Positions 20,445 to 29,606 of a DNA stretch of 64,000 nt are shown in pieces. The DNA comes from UKL13-2 sp031431435 (lineage in GTDB: Bacteria; Pseudomonadota; Gammaproteobacteria; Burkholderiales; Usitatibacteraceae), in assembly GCA_031431435.1 (NCBI GenBank), contig JANPDI010000119.1:24678-88677 (forward strand), read 5' to 3'. The notes under the pieces are model-generated. The model worked only from the letters and a program-made list of their open reading frames with translations, was not told the DNA's origin and did not search any database. Numbering within the stretch: the stretch's first letter is position 1; every line of letters begins with the position of its first letter. A program made the translations under genes and the position numbers.

Positions 20445-21361
20445 TTTTTGAGCCGCGGATTCATGATATCGCGCAACTGGTCGGCGACGAGGTTGATTGA
20501 CATGATCGTGACCAGCAGCGCCAACCCGGGATAGAACGAGATCCAATATTTTCCACTCATCAGGTAAGTGAACCCGTTTGAAATCAACAGTCCCAAGGAA
20601 GGCTCGGTAATGGGCATGCCCAGCCCCAAGAAGGAGAGGGTCGCCTCAAGTGATATCGCATGCGCAACCTGCACGGTTGCGACCACGATCAACGGCGGCA
20701 GACAATTCGGCAGCATATGTCGAAACACAATCCGCGGCTTCGACAGCGCGAGCACGGTTGCCGCTTCGACATATTCCTTTTGCCGCTCCACCAGCGCCGA
20801 CGCGCGCACCGTGCGGGCGTAGTACGCCCATTGGACGGTAATGAGCGCAATGATCACCTTGTCAACACCCTGGCCAAACACGGCAAGCAAAATCAGCGCG
20901 ATCAAAATTGCCGGAAACGACAGCTGAATATCAACAATACGCATGATGAGCGTATCAACCCAGCCGCCGAAATAGGCGGCAAGCATGCCGAACACCAGAC
21001 CAATACTAAGCGCAAACACCGTTGACAGGACACCAACACCCAGCGAAATCCGCAGTCCGTAAAAAATGCCGGACAACATGTCGCGCCCCTGGTCATCGGT
21101 ACCGAGGATAAACGTCTTCCCCGCCATCGATTGTTCCCCGGGCGCCAGCTTGCCGTCCATGATATCGAGTTGCGCCAAATCATATGGATTTTGCGGGGCG
21201 ATAAAGGGCGCTGCAATCGCAATAACGACAACCAGAGCGAGCAACGCGAGACCAACCAGCGCCAATTTTGATTCGGCAAACTCGCTGCAAAAGCGCCGCC
21301 ATGGCGTTTCAGCTGTTACGTCTTTATTGATTTCAATGACCGGCAATTTAGTGTCCGCCAT
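20441..21361 (-). CDS. Peptide-type ABC transporter permease (DppC/OppC-like)
   Basis: 306 residues with an N-terminal OppC-type helix (LALVGLALLALVVVIAIAAPFIAP) followed by a periplasmic segment and five further membrane helices. The binding-protein-dependent transport signature (EAATVLALSKPRIVFRHMLPN) that docks on the ATPases is present. It starts at 21361, 14 bases inside the preceding permease gene. Confidence 0.93.
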   Translation of the reverse strand: MADTKLPVIEINKDVTAETPWRRFCSEFAESKLALVGLALLALVVVIAIAAPFIAPQNPYDLAQLDIMDGKLAPGEQSMAGKTFILGTDDQGRDMLSGIFYGLRISLGVGVLSTVFALSIGLVFGMLAAYFGGWVDTLIMRIVDIQLSFPAILIALILLAVFGQGVDKVIIALITVQWAYYARTVRASALVERQKEYVEAATVLALSKPRIVFRHMLPNCLPPLIVVATVQVAHAISLEATLSFLGLGMPITEPSLGLLISNGFTYLMSGKYWISFYPGLALLVTIMSINLVADQLRDIMNPRLKK

Positions 21362-22334
21362 TTGCGGCGCCCCCCAGCCGGACGCGCGGATCGAGCCATG
21401 AATAAACCAGATCAACGATAAAGTTAATCACGATGAACAGCGAGACGATCACCATCAGGTAAGCAACAATTACCGGACGGTCCAGCTGATTGATCGAGTC
21501 AATCAATAGTTTGCCGGTGCCGGGCCAGGCAAAAATTGATTCGGTGACGATGGCAAATGCAATCACCGAGCCAAACTCGAGTCCGATGATGGTGACAATG
21601 GGAATCATGATATTTTTCAGCACATGCACGCCAATGACACGCGATTGCGTCAAGCCTTTGGCGCGGGCAAATTTCACATAGTCCTGCAACACCGTTTCAC
21701 GCACCTGCGCGCGGGTCAGACGAATCAACAGCGACAGTTTGAATAACGCCAGATTCAATGCCGGCAGGAATAAATGCGACATGCCGTCGATACTCAAAAA
21801 GCTGACAGGCACGCCAAACAGCAGGGTGGTTTCGCCGCGCCCGTTTGACGGTAACCAGCCAAGCTGCACGGCAAAAAACATGATGAGCACCAGTCCCACC
21901 CAGAATGTTGGCAATGAGAAACCGACAATCGACAACGCCATGATGCTGCGGCCAACAAATGATTCCGGTTTTAGTCCGGCGACCAACCCAAGCGGGATAC
22001 CGACCACCACCGCGAACAACATCGCAAACAGTGCCAGCTCAATCGTGGCCGGCATTTTCGACAGAATCAGTTCCAACGCCGGCACACCAAACACAAATGA
22101 CTTGCCAAGGTCACCCGTTACCGCACCCTTGAGAAACACCCAGTACTGTTGGTAAATTGTTTTGTCGAGGCCAAGCGCGACGGTCGCGCGCGCGCGCTCG
22201 ATCTCATCGGCCTGCGGATTGACCAGCAACTCGATTGGATTGCCGATCGCATACACGCCCAAAAAAACGATGAGCGACATCACCACCAACACAAACAGGG
22301 ATTGGCTTAAACGGCGAAGGAGATAGGCAAGCAT
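21348..22334 (-). CDS. Peptide-type ABC transporter permease (DppB/OppB-like)
   Basis: 328 residues. The typical DppB N-terminus (MLAYLLRRLSQSLFVLVVMSLIVF) is followed by a periplasmic region and five helices. The EAA loop reads YVKFARAKGLTQSRVIGVHVLKN. It is the first permease of the importer and follows the binding-protein gene after a 59-base gap that contains a strong hairpin. Confidence 0.93.
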   Translation of the reverse strand: MLAYLLRRLSQSLFVLVVMSLIVFLGVYAIGNPIELLVNPQADEIERARATVALGLDKTIYQQYWVFLKGAVTGDLGKSFVFGVPALELILSKMPATIELALFAMLFAVVVGIPLGLVAGLKPESFVGRSIMALSIVGFSLPTFWVGLVLIMFFAVQLGWLPSNGRGETTLLFGVPVSFLSIDGMSHLFLPALNLALFKLSLLIRLTRAQVRETVLQDYVKFARAKGLTQSRVIGVHVLKNIMIPIVTIIGLEFGSVIAFAIVTESIFAWPGTGKLLIDSINQLDRPVIVAYLMVIVSLFIVINFIVDLVYSWLDPRVRLGGAANGGH

Positions 22335-22346
22335 GCAGGGGCACAA

Positions 22347-22378
22347 GACCGGCAACGCGTTGCGTCGCGCTGCCGGTC
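22347..22378 (-). promoter_or_regulatory. Intercistronic hairpin between binding-protein and permease genes
   Basis: GACCGGCA / TGCCGGTC, an 8-bp perfect outer stem, with further CGCG pairing inside. It has no T-run and sits between the binding protein and permease genes. Such hairpins often protect the upstream message or limit read-through, giving more binding protein than permease. This role is inferred. Confidence 0.45.
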
Positions 22379-22393
22379 AATTGATTTAATGCG

Positions 22394-23986
22394 CTATTTT
22401 GTCGGCTTCAAGCTCATTGCCAGCGTGTATTGATCTGTGCGGGCAGTGTATTTAAGTCCCTTGACGGTCGCCCATGTTGACACCTCGTAGTGCAATGGAA
22501 TCAGCCCCACATCGTCCATCACCATCTCGGCAGCCTTGACAATGGCCACTTCTCGCTTTTTGTCGTCCATCGTCACCAGTGCCTCGGAAAGGAGCGTGTC
22601 AAACGCCGGGTTTGAATAGCGCCCGCGATTTGTCACACCCATACCCTTGGCCGTGTCAAACGTTGCAAGCAACGAGCGCATGGCGGAGCCCTGCTCGCCG
22701 GACTCGGTTCCCCAGCCGAGCACCATATAGCCGAACTCGAGCTTGGTCGCGCGCGTGAAATAAACCGCAGAAGGCATGGTTTCAACCTTGGTGTCAATGC
22801 CGATACGTGTGTACATCTGGGCGAGCGCCTGCGCAACCCCGGCGTCGTTAATGTAGCGGTTGTTGGGTCCGTGAATGGTCATGGCAAACCCATTGGGGTA
22901 CCCGGCTTCGGCGAGCAGTTTTTTTGCACCATCGACATCGAACTTCATTGGCTTTAATTTTTTGCTGGTGCCATAAAAAATATCCGGCAGCAACTGTGCA
23001 GCGGATTGCGCCTTGCCTTCCATCACCCGCGACACAATCGCGTCGCGATTGATCGCCATCGACAGCGCCTTTCGCACACGCACGTCACGAAACGGGTTTT
23101 TGTCCAACGGTTTACCATCTTTGGCAAATACGAATGGCGGCGACTTTTCAGTGCTTTGGTTAAGATGCACGTAAATCACACGATTTGAAATCTTGTCGGT
23201 CAGACCATATTTCGGGTCCTTGCCAAGTTTCGCGATATCGGCCGTCGGTACCGTTTCAATCATTTGCACATCGCCGGACAGCAGGGCGGCAACACGCGCC
23301 GCCGGATTGGTCAACATTTTGAATGTGACCACATCCCATGGTTCTTCGCCGCCCCAATAGCCGTAGTTCGCCTTGAGAACGATGCGCTGATTCGGAATGT
23401 ATTCCTGAAATTTATAGGGCCCGGTGCCGATCGCGGCCCTTCCGGCGTTGTAATCTTCCGTTGTGGCTTTTTCGCCGACTTTTTTAGAGACAATCCGCAC
23501 TGCCGATAAATCAGACGGCAGCAATACGTGCGGCGTGGCTGTTTTGAAAATGATCGTGTGCGGATCAACTATCTTGACATCGACGATCGACCGGGTAAAT
23601 GTGCCAAACGACGACGGACTGTTTGGAACCGTTGGCGCGCGTTTTATGGTGAACGCAACATCCTCCGCGGTGAAGGCTGATCCGTCATGCCATCGGACGT
23701 TTTTTCGCAGCTTGAATTCCCACGTGAGGTCGTCTGTTGTCCGCCATGAGGTGGCAAGTCCAGGGGTAAATTTCTGGTTCTCATCGGTTTTCACCAGCGA
23801 CTCAAAGACATGCCGTAACATGGCGTTGTTGGGTCCGATGTTATGGTAATGAGGGTCCATCGATGTAATCGCGGCCTGCAAACCGATGGACACGTCACGC
23901 GCTTTGGCTTGTGCAAACGCACTTTGGCTTTGAGTTCCCATCAGGACGGCGGCGACGACGACGGGTGCGGCTAGCGCTCTGAGCAT
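22394..23986 (-). CDS. Periplasmic solute-binding protein of a peptide-type ABC importer
   Basis: 530 residues. A Sec signal peptide (MLRALAAPVVVAAVLMG... cleaving near SAFAQA) precedes a family 5 extracellular solute-binding domain, with the signature region WEFKLRKNVRWHDGSAFTAEDV. The start at 23986 has GGAG five bases upstream. The cluster of this receptor with two permeases, two ATPases and two N-acyl-amino-acid hydrolases suggests import of short peptides or acylated amino acids. The sequence alone does not reveal the ligand; family 5 receptors also bind glutathione, nickel complexes and opines. Confidence 0.92.
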   Translation of the reverse strand: MLRALAAPVVVAAVLMGTQSQSAFAQAKARDVSIGLQAAITSMDPHYHNIGPNNAMLRHVFESLVKTDENQKFTPGLATSWRTTDDLTWEFKLRKNVRWHDGSAFTAEDVAFTIKRAPTVPNSPSSFGTFTRSIVDVKIVDPHTIIFKTATPHVLLPSDLSAVRIVSKKVGEKATTEDYNAGRAAIGTGPYKFQEYIPNQRIVLKANYGYWGGEEPWDVVTFKMLTNPAARVAALLSGDVQMIETVPTADIAKLGKDPKYGLTDKISNRVIYVHLNQSTEKSPPFVFAKDGKPLDKNPFRDVRVRKALSMAINRDAIVSRVMEGKAQSAAQLLPDIFYGTSKKLKPMKFDVDGAKKLLAEAGYPNGFAMTIHGPNNRYINDAGVAQALAQMYTRIGIDTKVETMPSAVYFTRATKLEFGYMVLGWGTESGEQGSAMRSLLATFDTAKGMGVTNRGRYSNPAFDTLLSEALVTMDDKKREVAIVKAAEMVMDDVGLIPLHYEVSTWATVKGLKYTARTDQYTLAMSLKPTK

Positions 23987-24063
23987 ATTGACTCCGGACT
24001 GAAATTTAGGTTGGCGACCGTTGATAATAGCTGAAACTAGTTGAACCGGCGGGGGTTTGCAGC

Positions 24064-24375
24064 GTGGGAATGATTGAAAATTTTGAAGCGATGCTGGCTG
24101 CCGGCAAAGACACGCCGCTGTTGCGCTTTTCGCTCGGCAATGCCTACCTGCAGCTGGGGGATCACCCGCATGCAATCGCCCATCTGAGCGCGGCCGTGCA
24201 ACTCGATACCGGCTATTCGGCGGCATGGAAACTGTTGGGAAAGGCATATGCGGGAAATGGCGATATTGACGGCGCGATCGCGGCCTACGAAAACGGTCTG
24301 ACGGCTGCGATAGGCAAAGGGGATAAACAGGCGGCCAAGGAAATGTCGGTGTTTCTCAAGCGTCTGGTACGTTGA
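24064..24375 (+). CDS. Small TPR-repeat protein
   Basis: 103 residues from a GTG at 24064 preceded by GGGGG; an ATG two codons later is the alternative. Two tandem tetratricopeptide repeats are visible, at about residues 18-50 (LLRFSLGNAYLQLGDHPHAIAHLSAAVQLD) and 52-85 (AAWKLLGKAYAGNGDIDGAIAAYENGL). There is no signal peptide or membrane segment, so it is probably a cytoplasmic protein-binding adaptor. It is divergent from the ABC binding-protein gene and convergent with aroB. No specific partner can be named. Confidence 0.75.
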   Translation: MGMIENFEAMLAAGKDTPLLRFSLGNAYLQLGDHPHAIAHLSAAVQLDTGYSAAWKLLGKAYAGNGDIDGAIAAYENGLTAAIGKGDKQAAKEMSVFLKRLVR

Positions 24376-24452
24376 CGATGCTGACGGAATGGCCGCTCCA
24401 AAGCGTCACGCTAATGCGAATGTGTCAGCCGATAGACGAGTCCAACAAACAG

Positions 24453-25577
24453 TTATTGATTTGTGGCAAGGAAATTGCGAATGGCACGCCGGTCAATGCC
24501 GCCGTCAACACGTGACTTGCCTAGCGCGTCAAGCAGGATCAGGCGGATGACACCGTCTTCATTTTTCTTGTCCCGCGACATATGGTCGAGCATAACCTCC
24601 GACCCGATTGGCGGCATTTTCACCGGCAGTCCGGCCCGCTCAATCATGGCGATGATGCGGTTACCCGTCGCCGCGTCGATTTGACCCAACGCTAGTGAAA
24701 ACCTTGTCGCCATTGCCATTCCGCATCCGACTGCTTCGCCATGCAGCCAGACGCCATAACCCAGCGCCGTCTCAATGGCGTGGCCAAACGTGTGGCCAAA
24801 ATTCAACAGCGCCCGGCCGCCGTTGGTTTCGTATTCGTCGGCGGCGACAACCGCCGCCTTGATTTCGCAGGATCGGCGGATGGCGGTAGCAAGCACGCTT
24901 GGGTCACGCTGATTCAACAGGTTGAGATTGGCCTCGATCCAGTCGAAAAATTCCGCGTCCAACGCGACGCCATATTTGATGATCTCCGCCATGCCCGACC
25001 GGTATTCGCGTGCCGGCAAAGTTGCAAGTGTATTGGTATCGATCATCACCATCCGTGGCTGATAGAACGCGCCAATCATATTCTTTCCCAACGGATGGTT
25101 GATTGCGGTCTTGCCGCCGACCGACGAATCGACCTGTGCCAGCAGGGTTGTCGGCACCTGGATAAACGGCACGCCGCGCTGGTAGGTCGCGGCAGCAAAG
25201 CCAACCATATCGCCGATCACCCCGCCGCCTAACGCAACCAGCAGGGTCTTTCGGTCACAGGCGCGCGCGAGCAAGGCGTCAAAAATGATATTCAACGTAT
25301 GCCAATCTTTATGCACCTCGCCATCGGGTAAATCAATCCGGACCACGTCGGCACCGGCTTTGCTGAGCCGTTGAGCGAGATCGTCGCCATACAAAGGGGA
25401 AACCAGCGTGTTTGACACAACCACAATGCGTGAGCCGGCAGCCAGCCGCAGAATCGCCGAGACATCACCCAGCAGTCCCGCGCCGATCGCGATGTCATAA
25501 CTTCGCCCGCCAAGCTGGACTTGCAGCCTGGCTTCTGCCGCGGGCACCGTGGGATGGCTGGGGTTCGGCTGGTTCAT
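24453..25577 (-). CDS. aroB: 3-dehydroquinate synthase
   Basis: 374 residues. It is the second enzyme of the shikimate pathway, converting DAHP to 3-dehydroquinate with NAD and a divalent metal. Seen are the NAD-binding region ALGGGVIGDMVGFAAATYQRG, the substrate segment PTTLLAQVDSSVGGKTAINHP, and the metal ligands in EIIKYG and FGHTFGHAIE. The start overlaps the aroK stop by four bases, giving the usual aroK-aroB pair downstream of pilQ. Confidence 0.96.
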   Translation of the reverse strand: MNQPNPSHPTVPAAEARLQVQLGGRSYDIAIGAGLLGDVSAILRLAAGSRIVVVSNTLVSPLYGDDLAQRLSKAGADVVRIDLPDGEVHKDWHTLNIIFDALLARACDRKTLLVALGGGVIGDMVGFAAATYQRGVPFIQVPTTLLAQVDSSVGGKTAINHPLGKNMIGAFYQPRMVMIDTNTLATLPAREYRSGMAEIIKYGVALDAEFFDWIEANLNLLNQRDPSVLATAIRRSCEIKAAVVAADEYETNGGRALLNFGHTFGHAIETALGYGVWLHGEAVGCGMAMATRFSLALGQIDAATGNRIIAMIERAGLPVKMPPIGSEVMLDHMSRDKKNEDGVIRLILLDALGKSRVDGGIDRRAIRNFLATNQ

Positions 25578-26167
25578 GCCTTTTTTACCGAGTTGTGCGT
25601 TGTATTTTTGGCCGCCGCCAAATCATTACCGGTCGCGGTGACGCGGGCAATTTCATCAGCTAATTCCTGCAAAAACTTCGACCGGTTGGTCTGGTTTGCA
25701 TTCACCGTAATGTCGGCAATTTCATTGTATAGCGGTTCGCGCACAGCCAGCAGGTCGGCAAGCCGTTTGCGCACATCCGTATTTTCCAACAAAGGGCGTT
25801 TTTTGCGTTTGCCGGCGTCTTGTGATGTGCGTTGTACCAGCACATCCAAGTCTGCCTTGAGATAAACAACAAGACCGCGAGACACCAGCGCGTTGCGGTT
25901 GTCGCCATTTAAAATCGCACCGCCGCCGGTGGCCATCACGATTCCGGCCTGACGGGTCAGCTCGGCGATGATTGCCGACTCACGTTGGCGAAAGCCGGCC
26001 TCACCCTCGATTTCAAAAATGGTCGCAATACCAACGCCGTTGCGACTGACAATTTCATCGTCACTGTCGACAAATGGCAACCCGAGCAATTTTGCCAGCG
26101 CCTTGCCGACGGTACTTTTTCCGGCACCGGGCATGCCAATGAGAAAAATATTCTGATGTTGGGACAT
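25574..26167 (-). CDS. aroK: Shikimate kinase
   Basis: 197 residues from the ATG at 26167. It phosphorylates shikimate at the 3-hydroxyl. The Walker A loop is GMPGAGKSTVGKALA, the shikimate-binding acidic residues are in DSDDEIVSRNG, and the region ATGGGAIL matches the conserved GGG segment. Upstream in-frame codons add 30 non-family residues that run through the pilQ terminator and are rejected. It is coupled to aroB. Confidence 0.95.
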   Translation of the reverse strand: MSQHQNIFLIGMPGAGKSTVGKALAKLLGLPFVDSDDEIVSRNGVGIATIFEIEGEAGFRQRESAIIAELTRQAGIVMATGGGAILNGDNRNALVSRGLVVYLKADLDVLVQRTSQDAGKRKKRPLLENTDVRKRLADLLAVREPLYNEIADITVNANQTNRSKFLQELADEIARVTATGNDLAAAKNTTHNSVKKA

Positions 26168-26225
26168 ATTGGAAAAGCGATTCTGGCATCCCTCTGGCCG
26201 CCAACAGATTTGACCGGAAAATGAA

Positions 26226-26248
26226 ACGGGGCACCGCAGGTGCCCCGT
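26226..26248 (-). terminator. Terminator between pilQ and aroK
   Basis: Perfect 10-bp stem ACGGGGCACC / GGTGCCCCGT with a 3-base loop, and a T-rich minus-strand tail (TTTCATTTTCC). It ends the pilMNOPQ transcript, although partial read-through into aroKB is common in this gene order. Confidence 0.8.
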
Positions 26249-26272
26249 CAATTGCAAAGTGCGCGGCGCCCG

Positions 26273-28402
26273 CTAACGAACGTTTAGCTGGTCCTTGATG
26301 ATTCGCGGCGTGATAAAAATTAGCAGCTCGGTTTTCTCGTCGCGTTTGCGTGTCGACTTGAATAGATTTCCCAGAATTGGAATATCACCAATCAATGGCA
26401 CCTTGGTCACGTCGGTTCTTGTCGTCTGCTCGTAGATTCCGCCCAATACGATTGTCTCACCATTCTCGGCAAGCACCTGCGTCTTGAGTGTGCGGGTATC
26501 GATTGACGGGATACCACCAAATGACGCACCGACGGCATCCTTCTTGATTTCAATATCCATGATGACCTTGTCATCTGGCGTGATTTGCGGCGTGACGTCC
26601 AGCGACAAGACGGCAGGTTTAAATTGGGTCGTGGTTCCGCCGCTGGCCGCCTGGGTCTGGAATGGAATCTCGGTACCTTGGGTAATGGTCGCCTTGCGCT
26701 TGTCAGCAGTGACAATTCGGGGATTCGATACGATCTTGCCCCTGTTGTCGGCTTCCAATGCGGAAAGTTCGAGGTTAACCACATTGCCATTACCCAAATT
26801 CAGAAAGGTCAGGCCGAGTGCGCCACCACCGGCAATCGGGAGATTCAAGTTGAGATCGCCCAGTGACGCCGCACTGGTTGAGGTGCCGCGGGCGATACTG
26901 TTTGATTGGCCAATGTTGCCACCAACACCAATGTTTCGACCACTGGCGGTTGCGCCGGCGCCGGTGCCAAAACGCGCACCCAATTCGCGCCGGAAGTTGT
27001 CGTCAGCCGTGACGATTCGCGCCTCAATCAGCACTTGCCGCACCGGGATATCGAGTTGGGCAAGCAGGCGGCGAACATCATCAAGACGTGACGGCACGTC
27101 TTGCACAAACATTGTGTTTGTTCGCGGGTCAACTGTTGCCGAGCCCCGCTTGGACAGAATCTTCTGCTGGCCGTCGCTCAACAGTGAACGAACGTCGCTT
27201 GCCTTGGCGTACGACAGGACAAAGCTTTCGGTGCGAAGCGGTTCAAGTTCGGTGGTTTGCTGGGCAATTTCGAGGGCAAGTTTTTCCTGGGTTGCCAATT
27301 CATCCGACGGCGCAATCAGCACCACGTTTCCGTTTTTGCGCTTGGATAAACCCTTCGACTGCAGGATGATGTCGAGCGCCTGATCCCAAGGCACGTCTTT
27401 TAACCGCAGCGTCAAACTGCCGCCAACCGTATCGCGGGTAATGATGTTCAGTCCTGTGAAATCCGCGATCACCTGCAATACCGCGCGAACTTCAATGTTC
27501 TGGAAATTCAGCGAGAGCTTCTCGCCGTTATAGCCGGTTCCCTGCACCAGTTTGTTTGGATCATCCTTCAGTTGCTTGATCTCAACAATAAACTGGGTGT
27601 CGGTTTGGTACGCAGAGTATTCCCAATTTCCACGCGGCTCGATCATCATGCGGGTGTTGGCACCCTGATCGATCAAATCAACGGTACGCACCGGCGTCGC
27701 AAAATCAAGCACATCAAGACGGCGAATCAGGTTGCGCGGCGCGGTTGTATTGACAAAATCGACGATGACTAGTTTTCCCTGCTGGCGGATGTCGATCCCG
27801 GTCGTCGCTGACGACAAGTCAACAATCACGCGGCCCTCGCCATTGCTGCCGCGACGAAAATCAACATCGCGAATAGCAAAACGGGTGGATGTTGTCGTCG
27901 GTGTTGGTTCGGCAAAACGCGTGACCTGCGCGGTCTCTTTTAACGCGCTCTGGCTAATTCCATCGATGGCAAGCACCAGTGAATTACCCTCAAGCGTTGG
28001 CGCATACGACAATGCCCTTGAAAGATTAATGACAAGTCTGGTGCGGTTGCCCGCCTCAACCACATTTACGGTTCGAACATCGCCCTGGCTGATGTCAACC
28101 ACGGTTTTTCCGGAGCCGTTGGTCACGTTGGGCAGGTCGATTGCGATACGCGCCGGGTTTGTGACTGTGAAGCCGTTTGGAATTGCGTCCAACGGCGACT
28201 TGAAGTTAACGCGAACCACAACCTTTCCCCCCTGCTGGGTGGAGGCGGTAATGGATTCGAGTGCATTCTTATCCTGCGCGTTGACTTGCGCGCTCAGCGG
28301 CATAAGCAGCAACAGGCCTGCGACGGCGCGCACCATTGCAGATTTGATGAAACTCATCAATACCGGCAATCGGAACGTGGATAAAATCGATTTGGCATGC
28401 AT
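26273..28402 (-). CDS. pilQ: Type IV pilus secretin PilQ
   Basis: 709 residues. It forms the outer-membrane pore through which the pilus and, in competent species, DNA pass. A signal peptide ends near SAQVNAQD. Two AMIN peptidoglycan-binding regions cover roughly residues 50-290, the STN/N0 domain lies near 300-370 (LSLNFQNIEVRAVLQVIADFTG), N1 near 390-470, and the C-terminal secretin domain runs to the end (QVLIEARIV, TQGTEIPFQ, VLAENGETIVLGGIYE, VPLIGDIPILGNLFK). It is the last gene of pilMNOPQ, two bases after pilP. Confidence 0.96.
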   Translation of the reverse strand: MHAKSILSTFRLPVLMSFIKSAMVRAVAGLLLLMPLSAQVNAQDKNALESITASTQQGGKVVVRVNFKSPLDAIPNGFTVTNPARIAIDLPNVTNGSGKTVVDISQGDVRTVNVVEAGNRTRLVINLSRALSYAPTLEGNSLVLAIDGISQSALKETAQVTRFAEPTPTTTSTRFAIRDVDFRRGSNGEGRVIVDLSSATTGIDIRQQGKLVIVDFVNTTAPRNLIRRLDVLDFATPVRTVDLIDQGANTRMMIEPRGNWEYSAYQTDTQFIVEIKQLKDDPNKLVQGTGYNGEKLSLNFQNIEVRAVLQVIADFTGLNIITRDTVGGSLTLRLKDVPWDQALDIILQSKGLSKRKNGNVVLIAPSDELATQEKLALEIAQQTTELEPLRTESFVLSYAKASDVRSLLSDGQQKILSKRGSATVDPRTNTMFVQDVPSRLDDVRRLLAQLDIPVRQVLIEARIVTADDNFRRELGARFGTGAGATASGRNIGVGGNIGQSNSIARGTSTSAASLGDLNLNLPIAGGGALGLTFLNLGNGNVVNLELSALEADNRGKIVSNPRIVTADKRKATITQGTEIPFQTQAASGGTTTQFKPAVLSLDVTPQITPDDKVIMDIEIKKDAVGASFGGIPSIDTRTLKTQVLAENGETIVLGGIYEQTTRTDVTKVPLIGDIPILGNLFKSTRKRDEKTELLIFITPRIIKDQLNVR

Positions 28403-28404
28403 AA

Positions 28405-28938
28405 CTATTTTCCTCCCGGCGCAGGGCCTTCGAGCAACGGCAGTACGCTTTCGCGTTCCGCCCAGTCGCCCGCCGTGTCTTGCACGATTTCTTTAAGTTT
28501 GATTTCGGAATCTGTTATATCGACGATCAAGCCAAAGTTCTGACCGAGGTAATTGCCTTTTTTAACCCGATAAACGGTCTTTTCAGCGCGCACAAGTGCA
28601 TAAGTGGAACCAGCTTGTGTCAATGTGCCAACAAACTTCAGTTGCTCCAGCGAGAAAACTTCCAGCGGCTCTTTGCGCCGGTTCAAATCCGGTGCGTTGG
28701 CGCCGGCGTTGTCTTGCTTGATTGCCAATTTGCGCGGCTTAAAGGGGTCCGGCAGGTCAAAACCCTCATAGGCAAAAGGCGTGAATGGTTTGACCTGCGG
28801 CAGCGCCTCGATCTTGCGCGGAACATTTTTTTCTGACTCTTTGACAAAGGTCCTCAAGTCTGAAAACCCCTCGCCGCAACCGGCCAGAATCAAAAGCGGC
28901 AAAAATGAAAAGAATAATCTTGCGAACGGGATGCGCAT
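28405..28938 (-). CDS. pilP: Type IV pilus inner-membrane lipoprotein PilP
   Basis: 177 residues. A lipoprotein signal with lipobox LAGC at residues 18-21 is followed by an extended Pro-rich linker and a small beta domain (LEQLKFVGTLTQAGSTYALV ... RVKKGNYLGQNFG), which in the family contacts the PilQ N0 domain and PilNO. It lies two bases from both pilO and pilQ. Confidence 0.95.
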   Translation of the reverse strand: MRIPFARLFFSFLPLLILAGCGEGFSDLRTFVKESEKNVPRKIEALPQVKPFTPFAYEGFDLPDPFKPRKLAIKQDNAGANAPDLNRRKEPLEVFSLEQLKFVGTLTQAGSTYALVRAEKTVYRVKKGNYLGQNFGLIVDITDSEIKLKEIVQDTAGDWAERESVLPLLEGPAPGGK

Positions 28939-28940
28939 AT

Positions 28941-29606
28941 TTATTTGCCCCCCGGTTTCGCCGCACCGCCGGCTTTGGCACCCGCGGCGGTCTTGCGTTG
29001 CGACGCGATTTCTTCCGGATCGAGGTAGCGATAGGTCTTCGCTTTGGCTTCCATCGACAATAAACCGTCGCGAATATTTTCGATTTTTAAATCATTGAGC
29101 AGCACGATACGTGGCAGTTTCGACACGTCGCTGGCGAATGCCCCAAGATCGTGATAATTGCCAGTCACCTTGAGGTCGACCGGCTTCTCTGCGTAGAACT
29201 CGGTAAATACCTCATTTTGCGCCGGCTTAAAAAGCTCGAATTGCAACCCACGCCCCAACCCGGCAGAGTTGATATCGATGATGAGCGCCTCGATCTCGGA
29301 CTTGGTCGGCAATTGTTTCAACAGCGCGCCAAACGACTGCTCGATATCGGCCCTTTGCTGCTGGTATGCCTCGAGATTAACCGCGAGTTTCTTCTTTTCC
29401 AGGAACGTCGTCTTAAGGTCGGTTTCTTTTTTCTCTTCTTTGTCGAGCTCGGCGCGTTGTGCGTCAAACAGCAAAAACCATGCGCCGACAAAAATACCCG
29501 CAAATAGGAGAATAAAAGCGCCTACCTTAAACAGCCAGGGCCAGTTACCTGGATTTTTGGGGTCAAGCTGTTTGAGTTCCTCAATCCATTTATTCAGCGC
29601 GTTCAT
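28941..29606 (-). CDS. pilO: Type IV pilus alignment protein PilO
   Basis: 221 residues. One N-terminal transmembrane helix (LFKVGAFILLFAGIFVGAWFLLF) is followed by a charged coiled coil (about residues 50-95) and a periplasmic ferredoxin-like domain. It pairs with PilN in the periplasmic alignment complex. The C-terminus ends in a Gly/Ala/Lys stretch. The start overlaps the pilN stop by four bases. Confidence 0.95.
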   Translation of the reverse strand: MNALNKWIEELKQLDPKNPGNWPWLFKVGAFILLFAGIFVGAWFLLFDAQRAELDKEEKKETDLKTTFLEKKKLAVNLEAYQQQRADIEQSFGALLKQLPTKSEIEALIIDINSAGLGRGLQFELFKPAQNEVFTEFYAEKPVDLKVTGNYHDLGAFASDVSKLPRIVLLNDLKIENIRDGLLSMEAKAKTYRYLDPEEIASQRKTAAGAKAGGAAKPGGK

